From: Leptodontidium sp. MPI-SDFR-AT-0119
Lineage: Eukaryota > Ascomycota > Leotiomycetes > Helotiales > Leptodontidiaceae
Direction of reading: 5' to 3'
NCBI GenBank assembly: GCA_020726505.1
Contig: JAHLEZ010000012.1
Coordinates: forward strand, 2,604,001 to 2,668,000
DNA: 64,000 bases
A model generated the notes under the pieces. It searched no databases and was not told where the DNA came from. It was given only the letters and a program-made list of their open reading frames with translations. A program made the translations under genes and the position numbers. Each line of letters begins with the position of its first letter. Position 1 is the first letter of the stretch. Below, in pieces: positions 1 through 8,039 of the stretch.

Positions 1-24
1 TACATCTTTAGAACGCATGTTAGC

Positions 25-1461
25 ATGATGATGAAGGATATCGACATGGAACCGCCCCAGCGGGTGCCGTCACGGTCACAACTCCGAGCTCCTAGATGTA
101 CCGCAATTCTGCACTTCTGTCGTGCCTCCGGAACCGTTTTCTTTATCGCAATTTTGCCCAGCTATGTCGCACATTGGATCCAGAACCAGCCCAAGTCACC
201 ATCAAAGCCCTTCCCAACGGCTTACCTAGATGGCTTGCGAGGACTATTCTCTTTCCTGGTCTTCGTTCGACACTTCCTTCTTCCGTGGGTCAAGGATCTC
301 GACACTGGATACGATAAAAAGGGCAGTACCAACTTGCTCAAACTGCCTATCGTTAGAGTGTTGTACTCGGGGCCTACGGTGGCCATATTTTTCGTTGTAT
401 CTGGCTTTGTTATTTCCAGCAAACCGCTGCGCTTCATTCGCAGAAAAGACTTTGCAGCTATGAGCACAGCCATGATCTCGTCTGTCTTCCGCCGCGGGCT
501 TCGCTTATTCCTCCCTCCTATCATCAGCACTTTTCTTGTCGCCATTGTTGTACATTTAGGGTGGTACGACGCAGCATACGAAGAGATGCCAGGCGACAAA
601 CCTCGTCATCCAGCAAGATACGAATTCCTGGTTGACCAACTGAGCAACTGGCTAAGATTCGTGATGGACGATCTTACACACCCATGGAGCTGGAAGTCAC
701 CAAGATCAGAATACGATAGCCATCTATGGACAATTCCGATACAATTCAGAGCTTCGATGATAGTCTTTCTCGCGCTCCTAGGTCTGGCGAGGACGAAGCC
801 GAAGGTGCGCAGTTGCTGTCTGCTTCTATTGGCAGTATATTCTCTGCAACAGAAAAAGTGGCCAGTTGCATTGTTTTTGGCTGGCGTAATGATGGCTGAA
901 TGGAATCTCGTTGAACTAGAATCACAGGAGCATCTATCAGTTAAGGCTATTGGTCTGCACCGTTACCAGAACAACGTCTCTGAGCGAGCGATCCGGATAG
1001 TTCTGTACCGCGCTTCTTTCATAATCGGACTTTATCTTGGTTCTTATCCTCGAGCTCAATACGCGGGACCTGCATCGCTAGGTTTCATTTGGCTGTCTCA
1101 GATCACGGACGATGATCGTTACTGGCAGGCATATGGTGCCATCCTCCTTCTATGGTCGATCAGCAAAGATCGTGTCTTGCAAAGACTGTTGACAGGGTCG
1201 TTACTTCGATACCTGGGAAACATATCATTCTCATTGTATCTAGTTCATGGACCCGTCTTGCATCTTTTTGGATACTCCTTGGTTCCTTACGTCTGGGAAT
1301 TGACTGGCTCCGATACAACAACTAGATCGCAACTAGGTATAGGGTTATCACTCATTGCGTTGACACCTATTGTGCTGTGGGTTGCTGATGTTTTTTGGCG
1401 GCTGGTGGATAAGCCTTGTGGCGTCTTGGTTGCCCGAGTAGAATCGATGTGCTTTGTATAG
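25..1461 (+). CDS. Acyltransferase-3 (OafA/YrhL-type) membrane protein
   Basis: A 478-residue, apparently intronless multi-spanning membrane protein of the acyltransferase-3 family, which moves acyl groups onto sugars or other small acceptors in membranes. Family marks seen: the opening segment AYLDGLRGLFSFLVFVRHF (about residues 66-84) with its Arg-His pair, then VAIFFVVSGFVIS, a central HLWTIPIQFRASM and the late YLGNISFSLYLVHGP. Hydrophobic spans alternate with short polar loops to the C-terminus, so the family fold looks complete. The frame stays open to the left edge of the window, so the true start may lie further upstream; position 25 is the first ATG visible. It ends about 1.3 kb before the RiPP precursor on the same strand, so it could be a tailoring enzyme of that pathway; this is inference from position only. 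Confidence 0.85.
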   Translation: MMMKDIDMEPPQRVPSRSQLRAPRCTAILHFCRASGTVFFIAILPSYVAHWIQNQPKSPSKPFPTAYLDGLRGLFSFLVFVRHFLLPWVKDLDTGYDKKGSTNLLKLPIVRVLYSGPTVAIFFVVSGFVISSKPLRFIRRKDFAAMSTAMISSVFRRGLRLFLPPIISTFLVAIVVHLGWYDAAYEEMPGDKPRHPARYEFLVDQLSNWLRFVMDDLTHPWSWKSPRSEYDSHLWTIPIQFRASMIVFLALLGLARTKPKVRSCCLLLLAVYSLQQKKWPVALFLAGVMMAEWNLVELESQEHLSVKAIGLHRYQNNVSERAIRIVLYRASFIIGLYLGSYPRAQYAGPASLGFIWLSQITDDDRYWQAYGAILLLWSISKDRVLQRLLTGSLLRYLGNISFSLYLVHGPVLHLFGYSLVPYVWELTGSDTTTRSQLGIGLSLIALTPIVLWVADVFWRLVDKPCGVLVARVESMCFV

Positions 1462-1597
1462 CTTCTATCAGAAACAGCACAATGGATTGTGTCGACACTC
1501 GGCAAAATCCACATCATGTCAATGTCTTGAAAGTGCGAGTGTGACCAAATTACCCACTGAACTCAATCGACATGATGAGACTTGTAGCAGGGATTTT

Positions 1598-2039
1598 TCA
1601 CCAGGAGTCAGGGAGCCACCCGCCCTGAGCAACCTGGGATTTCCACGTGAAAGCGCCAGTAGTCAGGCAATATAGTCTCACTAAGTGTAACTCATTGCCG
1701 TTCTTGTTTTTACAGGCAACGATTCTCACTGTATACGTGGACTTTTAGTCAAAAGTCTGGCATGTAAAGCCAATGTCCTGATCTTTCCAGCCCAAGTCAC
1801 ACTTCGATAACCCAATAATGATCAAGTCCAGCAGCAAATTTGGGGTCGAATACGGATTGGGGAGTGGAATCAACAGCGGGTTGTTGATTGAACATCACAG
1901 ACTCGTCGTTAGAAAGTCCTCCAACAGGAGTTCGGTCCCGGGTGAAAGCCGGATACTTGGATAAATTGCAGATCATTGCTGCGCCAGCTGCATCTGTCAG
2001 AATTGAGGTTGCAAGAAGGTGCAGAGTCGGGGTATGGAA
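1598..2039 (-). pseudogene. Broken gene of unknown family (coding-like, frameshift plus stop)
   Basis: Two adjoining minus-strand reading frames look like one damaged protein. The upstream part (about 2039 down to 1800) contains NQQPAVDSTPQSVFDPKF and LDHYWVIE; it then hits TGA at 1797-1799. Shifting the frame by one base at about 1802 continues as CDLGWKDQDIGFTCQTFD, reaches a TAA, then runs through VRIVACKNKNGNEL and FTWKSQVAQGGWLPDSW to a TGA at 1598-1600. The mixture of Cys, Trp and Gly resembles a small secreted domain, but I do not recognise the family. A candidate splice acceptor (CCATAG) precedes position 2039; no convincing upstream exon or start was found. It may instead be chance coding likeness. 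Confidence 0.35.
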
Positions 2040-2764
2040 CTATGGAGATCAACGGTCAATGGTGACTAATTCCTGTATATTCGCCCGCACGGCACAGCAT
2101 GTACGTCTATCCTGCACTAGTAACCCATATTTCCAACAGCAGCAACCAGATCAGTGATTGATCCACATATACACTTAAAGCAGCAGCTCATATGTTATGA
2201 CCGAGGACCAGAAGACGTTACGTGTCTTGGTTCTCCACAGTCATTTCTGAATTGTGAAGGAGCAATATCAATCGAAAGTGGCGTTGTAGACAAGGGGTGG
2301 GTGCTCATGCATGCACCTAGTCCAGGTTCGAAAGCTTGACATCCGGGCCGAAGCTTGTATCCCCACACTAACCCTGTAATATGCACCCTCCATACACAAA
2401 GGGAAGGTGATATTGCACTGGCAAAGCCGTCTGACAACGATCGCGAAGGAGATGCTATCAAATGCCGATATTTGCTGCAGAATCGAGAAACTTTGCCGTG
2501 CCCACAAGAATAGGAAAACTCGCAAGCAGCTTCGACCGCAACCACCGCTTTTGTCTGCATTCACGTATAGCATCCTAGCAAGTACATGACACCTTGTTCG
2601 CCTGCGCCGTACACGTATGTGTTGCATATCAAAAAGTGGAAGAAGGTATTTAAGAACTCCAGCTTCTCGAGACCTAAGATCTACAGTAACGACATCATCC
2701 CCCACATTGAAAATCGGCAAGACATCTACTGGCTCTTCTCCAAACCTTCGATACAGTTTTCAAG
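2040..2764. other. Intergenic region upstream of the RiPP precursor
   Basis: About 725 bp with no gene I can support. The longest frames here lack recognisable domains and overlap one another on both strands. The stretch just before 2765 should hold the promoter of the precursor gene; TATTTAAG at about 2647-2654 is a possible TATA-like element about 110 bp upstream of the start codon. Confidence 0.4.
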
Positions 2765-3097
2765 ATGCAAGTCAAACTCATCCTCGCCTTTTTGGCAGCA
2801 TGCTCTGTTGTTCCAGCCATGCCAGTTCCAAACACTGGTAGGTCAATTCCAAGTTTCAAATATCAAAACAGAGAGAAAATATCTAGAGAAATCAGCTAAC
2901 CTTTGAAAGGTATCGCTGCTTCGCTCGTCGTGCGAGATGAGGGATACCATACCGACAAGAGGGATGAGGGGTATCACAGTGATAAGAGAGATGAAGGGTA
3001 TCACAGCGACAAGAGAGATGAAGGGTATCATTCTGACAAGAGAGATGAAGGATACCACAGTGATAAGAGGGATGAGGGATATCACACAGACAAGTAG
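2765..3097 (+). CDS. Kex2-processed repeat RiPP precursor (UstA-like), six DEGYH(S/T)D cores
   Basis: Two exons, 2765-2837 and 2910-3097, encode 86 residues. The 72-bp intron starts GTAGGT, has GCTAAC as branch site and ends AAAG. The N-terminus MQVKLILAFLAACSVVPAMP is a clear secretion signal, followed by a short spacer ending VVR. Six 9-residue repeats then run to the stop: DEGYHTDKR, four copies of DEGYHSDKR and a final DEGYHTDK. Lys-Arg at each junction is the classic Kex2 site, so secretory processing should release six near-identical heptapeptides, each with one Tyr and one His. This is the architecture of dikaritin precursors (ustiloxin UstA, phomopsin PhomA, asperipin-2a), whose tyrosine-containing cores are cyclised by UstYa-type proteins. 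Such a protein is encoded 0.7 kb downstream on the same strand. The core resembles none of the named families. The mature compound is unknown. Confidence 0.87.
2838..2909 (+). other. Intron of the RiPP precursor gene
   Basis: A 72-bp phase-1 intron with GTAGGT donor, GCTAAC branch sequence about 10 bp before the acceptor, and AAAG acceptor. Removing it joins the signal peptide to the repeat domain in frame (Gly codon split G|GT). Without this splice, the repeats have no secretion signal. Confidence 0.85.
2931..3094 (+). repeat. Six 27-bp coding tandem repeats (RiPP cores)
   Basis: Six head-to-tail 27-bp units encode the DEGYH(S/T)DK(R) repeats. Units differ at several silent sites (GAG/GAA, GGA/GGG, TAC/TAT, CAT/CAC, GAC/GAT, AGG/AGA), while the encoded peptide changes only between Ser and Thr. 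Ser is encoded by AGT, AGC and TCT in different units. Confidence 0.95.
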
Positions 3098-3806
3098 ATA
3101 CCTCTCGGTGGTTAAATAACACTGTCTCCACCAGGTGTTATTCCTATAAATGCAGAAAGCCTTCTCTATATCATCATCAGATGAAATAGTTCCTTCATAT
3201 TCAAACCAAGCAAAACAACACGTAAATCGGCTGAATGAACATCGGATTTCACTGTCCCTTTCTTAAGTTTTTGACAACTTCAAAATAAATATATTTGTAC
3301 TACCTAATCTATTTCTGTTTACCTCATAGCACTGCGTAAGGATTGAGGTGGACATTCACTGAAAAGGTGTATTGACAGCTCCCTGCTGATTGCATGACAC
3401 AGCCGAGACTAAGATAAGACCTTCTGCCGGTAGTCTTCTTTTTTGGTTATTCGCAAGCATCGGAAGACTAGCTATAGCACACTAAGAAGTTTTCCGGATC
3501 TGTGCCATCACCCGGTGGCATGCAGTAAGCTCGATGTGGGAGGTCCAGGGAACGACGGGCTTATTTGCACCCACCAATATACCGAACAACCGAAGACAGT
3601 GTCACTCAATGTATGTGATCCTACGGCGCATAGCCTTCTTTTAGACTGGTAACCGTAGATACCACTTCCTGGAAAATGGCGTGATCGTTCCGAAGGCCAA
3701 ATTTCAGTACTGGACCATGCCCCCACCACAACGCCATGTGAAATATTCCTTTTATCCCTTTAACATGCTGTAACGTTGTCCACTTGAATAACATCAAAGT
3801 CTCATC
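3098..3806. other. Intergenic region between precursor and UstYa gene
   Basis: About 710 bp holding the 3' untranslated region of the precursor gene and the promoter of the UstYa-type gene. No domain-bearing frame is visible. The first 250 bp become AT-rich, with polyadenylation-like sequence (AAATAAATATATTTG at about 3283-3297). Both genes point the same way with nothing convincing between them. Confidence 0.5.
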
Positions 3807-4937
3807 ATGATGAAAGTGAAGAAAGAAGAAGGGTCTGATCCCAAGAATGCAGACCTCCGACCGTTCCTTGCCTCTTATATTGACGATCAGGATGAAGGGA
3901 CAGAAGAAGTTGCCGTTCAGTCTCGTCCAACAGGGAGATCAGCTCTCCATCTCCTGCCTTGGATAACAACCATAATATTTGCAATCACTACTATTCTACT
4001 CATCGTCAAACAACAGCAGACACCAGCAATTGGCTCCTATGAAACAGGGTTCATCAGCGACTTCAGTCAGTGTTTCCCGTTTAGAGAAAGCCCCATCTTC
4101 GCATTTACTTACTATTTTAAAGAACCCCCCTCGAAGATCCCATTAGAGACGGTCCGATTCACCGGCTCGCCAAACTTCCACCACAATGGCACGCCCTGGC
4201 GTCATCCGATCGATGCCTCTACCAAGTGGCCAGAGAACATGAAACTGTTTGGAGAGCCATCGGTCGAAATCGACCATAACTGGGAGCGGCTGATTGGAAG
4301 ACGATATGTCAGTATCAACGAGGCGGAAGCAGAGAGAGCGTGGGGCGAGAGGAGACATGAATATGTGGATGAGAGACTGGGTGGGTATACTGCCGGCCTA
4401 GATATGTTTCATAATTTGCACTGCGTGGTACGTGAACTATCACATGAATGGATATACTATAATTATTATCGATGCTGATAAGAAAGAGTAGAATTCTCTG
4501 AGGAAGGCACTACGTCCAGATTACTATCGAACGGTATCAACGCATAGCGGTCTCCATAACGGTAAGGTGGCACAGTTCTAGCATCTTCCTTTGTAAATTG
4601 TATTGATCGTTGCACGTCATGGCCCAGGCTCTGCTCACTATTTCCGAAAGAACACTGTCTAGATATCATCCGCCAATCTCTCCAGTGCAGCGGATCCACC
4701 ACCTTGATTCCCACGAAATTCATGGAGGGCCTCCGCCACAACTACATTGACTCGGATCAAGTGCACACGTGTCGATCCTTTGCTTTCCTCAGGGATTGGA
4801 CGGATAGTAGGCACCGCGAAGGAGTGGATTACGTTGAGCGTGACTTGGGTTTGGTGGATGAGAGGAAGTTCCGTGTCGCTAATGAGTTTGCGAGAGAACA
4901 TGATGGGGAACATGTTGAAGGGGGCCCGGTACCATGA
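3807..4937 (+). CDS. UstYa-family (DUF3328) RiPP-modifying membrane oxidase
   Basis: Three exons, 3807-4427, 4492-4561 and 4651-4937, give 325 residues. Introns are 64 bp (GTACGT..GTAG) and 89 bp (GTAAGG..AAAG). Visible parts are a polar N-terminus, one membrane helix at about residues 47-67 (LLPWITTIIFAITTILLIV), then a lumenal domain. The family signature HxxHC occurs twice: HNLHC at 202-206 followed by LRKALRPDYY, and HNEHC at 229-233 followed by LDIIRQSLQC. The second motif exists only after splicing, because its Glu codon is split by intron 2, which supports the gene model. UstYa-type proteins catalyse oxidative cyclisation of RiPP cores in the secretory pathway; the two motifs are thought to bind copper. 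The 287-bp third exon continues well past the second motif, a longer tail than many family members. Its substrate is presumably the neighbouring repeat precursor. It is the only UstYa gene in the window. Confidence 0.93.
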
Positions 4938-6053
4938 CTTGGTAGATGCATCCTGTGTGCAACAAACTAGACAAAAGACGATATCGCGCCGTAATTAATC
5001 ACTTCAGGGGCTTTCTTCTGGATCAGAATTTGGGGTCTTCTAGCGGTATAAACGACGATATTGTGCTGTGATTAATCATCTCAGGGAGTTTTTTTTTCTT
5101 TCTGGATCTGAGCACGTGGTGTATCAGTGGGATGCGCTACAAAATTTCAACATGCGTATTTACTCACCATTTAATACTAAGCGAATTATATTTCCCTCTT
5201 TAGCCTCCTAATAAAGCCGATGAAATCAAGTAAGAATCAAGCGCAAGCCTTAAGAGCCAAAAAGTACATGTCTACCTGATCTTTGATCGCGTGTGGGCTT
5301 GATCCTTTCTACCCTATTCGTGATTCGGGACTTTACGAGCAATCAGCCATCCAAGATACGTGAATATCTAGATGACGCATAGACAAGACTGTATATCCTA
5401 GCCGGGGCACTGGCGCTATCGCCTGCTTCGTTCATCGGGCGTCGATCTTCGTTTCCTATCAGACAGTTCGCTGCTACTCGTAGGTGGCTTTTACACCAGA
5501 TTTTCGCAATGGACTTACCTGCGGGAATATATCTTGGAAACAAACAGCTAGCGAGCTGATACCTCCTACTTCGAGCTCATTTGAAGCCAGGTTTTGACGC
5601 GCTAGAGGTAGAGATAGAGGTAGATCGGCTACATTCCCTCCTCCCAGGGTCTCTGATGCGAGCTTTTGGCATGTTGAAATTAAACTCGATGACGATGTGA
5701 CTTGTCGTGGCTCTGGTGTGTGTACCTTGTCTCGATGGGTTCCTCTCAATGTGGTGTAGCCTTACGTCGACATCTTTGCATGGACATCCTCCTAGTCTTC
5801 AATGCCTTTAGAGTTTAGTCAATTCGTGAGACTCCCCTTACCCTCCATCTTCACGTCTCGTACTGTACCCCCTGCATGTGGTGTATATATCTGGCTGTCT
5901 CATACCACCGAGGTGAAGTGTGTGCATTTTTCATTCATGCTGAGCTATGAAAAGCAGCGCTAGAAAGCGAATCCCATCCCTGTCAATTCCACTCTAACAA
6001 ATATTCCACCGCATCACCAGATCACCGCATCAAAACCCCTTTCCTTTTCCTTC
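4938..6053. other. Intergenic region with a short diverged duplication
   Basis: About 1.1 kb without a supportable gene. Frames of 60-90 codons occur on the minus strand (5343-5749) but show no domains and overlap each other. The left end holds a duplicated segment, listed separately. Pyrimidine-rich sequence accumulates towards 6050. Confidence 0.5.
4977..5113. repeat. Short tandem duplication downstream of the UstYa gene
   Basis: Two diverged copies of about 55 bp lie at roughly 4977-5031 and 5053-5113. Both begin GACGATAT and share ATTAATCA, TCAGGG and TTCTGGATC. Several differences are C in the first copy to T in the second (CGCGCCG against TGTGCTG). Confidence 0.6.
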
Positions 6054-6296
6054 TCACGACTTCCCCTCCTCCCCACCCCCCATAACACTAGACTCCTCCC
6101 TCTTCGGCCTCACCCCAAAAATCGTACTCCCCACCCTGACCTCCCCACTCCCCGCCCTAACCGCCTCCTCAAAATCCTCACTCATCCCCATACTACACTC
6201 CAACCCACCCTCTCCCCCCTCCCTCCTCACGCTAAATAACCCCTCCGCCACGAACTCCCTCTCCAGTCTATTCCTCTCCTCTCTTAGACTATTCGT
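6054..6296 (-). pseudogene. 3' fragment of a PLP-homeostasis protein gene (YggS/PROSC family)
   Basis: The minus strand encodes LREERNRLE, then LECSMGMSEDFEEAVRAG and EVRVGSTIFGVRP before a TGA at 6054-6056. The SMGMS(x)DFExA and EVRVGSTIFG(x)RP motifs mark the C-terminus of the alanine-racemase-fold, PLP-binding family (bacterial YggS, human PLPBP, yeast YBL036C), which buffers pyridoxal phosphate. Only about 75 C-terminal residues remain. Similarity ends near 6296, and AT-rich repeat DNA starts about 50-100 bp beyond. The barrel and the PLP-binding Lys are therefore absent here. The fragment is GC-rich, without RIP-type damage. I infer that a transposon insertion or rearrangement cut the gene; the rest may lie elsewhere. 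Confidence 0.75.
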
Positions 6297-6572
6297 CGGT
6301 AGATGAGCGACGGGTCTTCCTCGCTTATCGGCCGTATTATATTTACTGGTCCCCACGCTTAAATTTGAAAGTCTAAAAAAGTTTGAGAGGTTATCGAGTA
6401 GTATAAAGGGTCGTTTAAACCGTTAATTAGGGACTTCGGGCTTGATAAGGTCGCTAATATTATGAAGACCCTCTTGGATTAGCGCGTTTTTAAGTTTAAA
6501 TTAAAAGTAAAGATTGTATTCCTAGAGCTTTTCTAAAGCTTACTAGCGCGTAATAATTTACTTCGTAATAAG

Positions 6573-7066
6573 CAGTGTGAGAAAAAAATTCAAAGTATTC
6601 AAATAGTGTTGAATAGAATAGAATAGAATAGAATTTGAATAGTACTAATTTTGACTTGAATAGAATAGAATAGTATCGAATACTATTCTGAATACTATTC
6701 AACTATTCAACCAAAAATAAGGTATATATTAGAAATCTTATAATTTCAGCAATCTAAGTATTAGAGATTAAGTCTATTAATAGTAGCTAGATTTAATATT
6801 AATCGTAATTTTAGTTCTTTAATTATTAATTCTTAAACGTAGCTTCTTTCTATTTTTAAGCTCTTTTATATTCGTTTAGAGCGGGTATACCCGTAGCTAA
6901 GCCTAATTAGGTATAGTAGATCACGTTTACTTAGTAAGCAGACTATTCGAATAGTCTGAATTTGAATAGAATAGAATAGAATAGAATTTGAATAGTACTA
7001 AAAATCAGTTGAATAGAATAGAATAGCGCTCACTATTCTATTCTATTCTATTCATTTCTCACACTA
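6573..7066. mobile_element. hAT-like MITE with 8-bp target duplication
   Basis: A 494-bp non-coding element flanked by the perfect 8-bp direct repeat GTAATAAG (6565-6572 and 7067-7074). The left end reads CAGTGTGAGAAA; the right end, read inward, is TAGTGTGAGAAA, a C-to-T difference. Both subterminal regions carry (GAATA)n arrays in inverted orientation. The 8-bp duplication and the CAGTG-type terminus match the hAT superfamily. No transposase is encoded, so it would depend on an autonomous relative. Confidence 0.82.
6611..6712. repeat. GAATA pentanucleotide array (left arm of the MITE)
   Basis: Repeated TGAATAGAATAGAATAG blocks interrupted by TTTGAATAGTACT. They pair, in inverted orientation, with the array at about 6958-7053 in the right arm and so form the long imperfect terminal inverted repeats of the MITE. 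Confidence 0.8.
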
Positions 7067-8039
7067 GTAATAAGTAATTTAAGTAAAAGATTATAATAAG
7101 AAGAAAGTCGGTTTAATACTTAATTTAAGCGTTAGAGTTAGTTTACTTATTAAGTTAAAGATTAAAAAAGGAATATAAAAATAAATCTAATTGGGGATTA
7201 TTAAATAATTACTTATATTAATATGTAATTTAGTTACTCAATTACTAATTACGATTATACGTATCTTAAGTTACTTCTTAAACACATTTACGAAGCGCAT
7301 TCGAATATTATTATTATATATCGAATATTAAAGTTAACTACTTAAAGCCTAATTAGAAACTATTAACTTAGTAGTTATAATAATTAAGATATTATAATTA
7401 TTAACGAAATTAGATTTTGTTTTTAATACTTTAAATTTTATATTAAGTTATAATATTAGGAGATTTTTATATTTAACTTATTTTCTTCTTATAATATTAT
7501 ACTATTTAAGTATTACGTATTATAAAAATCGCATAATATATATACGTTAAGTATTAATATTTTTAACCTTTTCTCTTATATTTTTTCTTTTAATAATATT
7601 TATATATTTTACATTATTAAAATGTATTTATTTAGTTTTATTATCCCTACGCTTATATCGTTTGCGTTGCTATCTTTATTTTCTTACTTTTAGTCGTAAA
7701 ATACTTTTAAAAGCTTTAAGTCTTTTTTATTACTTTTTTTTAAAAAAAATTATTCCGATTTATAAAATTATCCTTTTTTATTCTTATATAAATAATACTT
7801 TATACAATATTAAGTGTGTTTTTAATCTTTTATTTATTTATTTTTATTTTCGCTTAATTATTTAATTTCGTAAAAAAAGCTTTTTTACTTAAAAGTTATA
7901 ATTTTAACTTCTCGTTATTGAACTAGTTTTTTTAAAGAGTTTTGCGTTATTTTATACTTAAACAATTCATGTGAATTATTACTTAAATCCGGAATATAAA
8001 AGCTGCATCGATAATACTAATATAATTAATAATAAGAAA

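Larger units (their letters stand above)
6345..8039. other. AT-rich, RIP-like degraded DNA
   Basis: Very AT-rich DNA without sustained coding likeness, apart from the MITE at 6573-7066. It consists of degraded repeat sequence rich in TTAA, TATA and TAAT, similar in texture to the block after 19,370. It is bounded by the truncated PLP-homeostasis gene on the left and the piggyBac element on the right. Confidence 0.7.

Noticed and set aside
2195..2720. Minus-strand frames of 121 and 150 codons upstream of the RiPP precursor
   Set aside because: They overlap each other in different frames, show no domain or membrane pattern of a known family, and lie in the likely promoter of the precursor gene.
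2931..3094. 27-bp tandem repeats as a CRISPR or minisatellite
   Set aside because: Units are contiguous without spacers, stay in frame and conserve a peptide with Lys-Arg sites; this is a coding repeat in a eukaryote.
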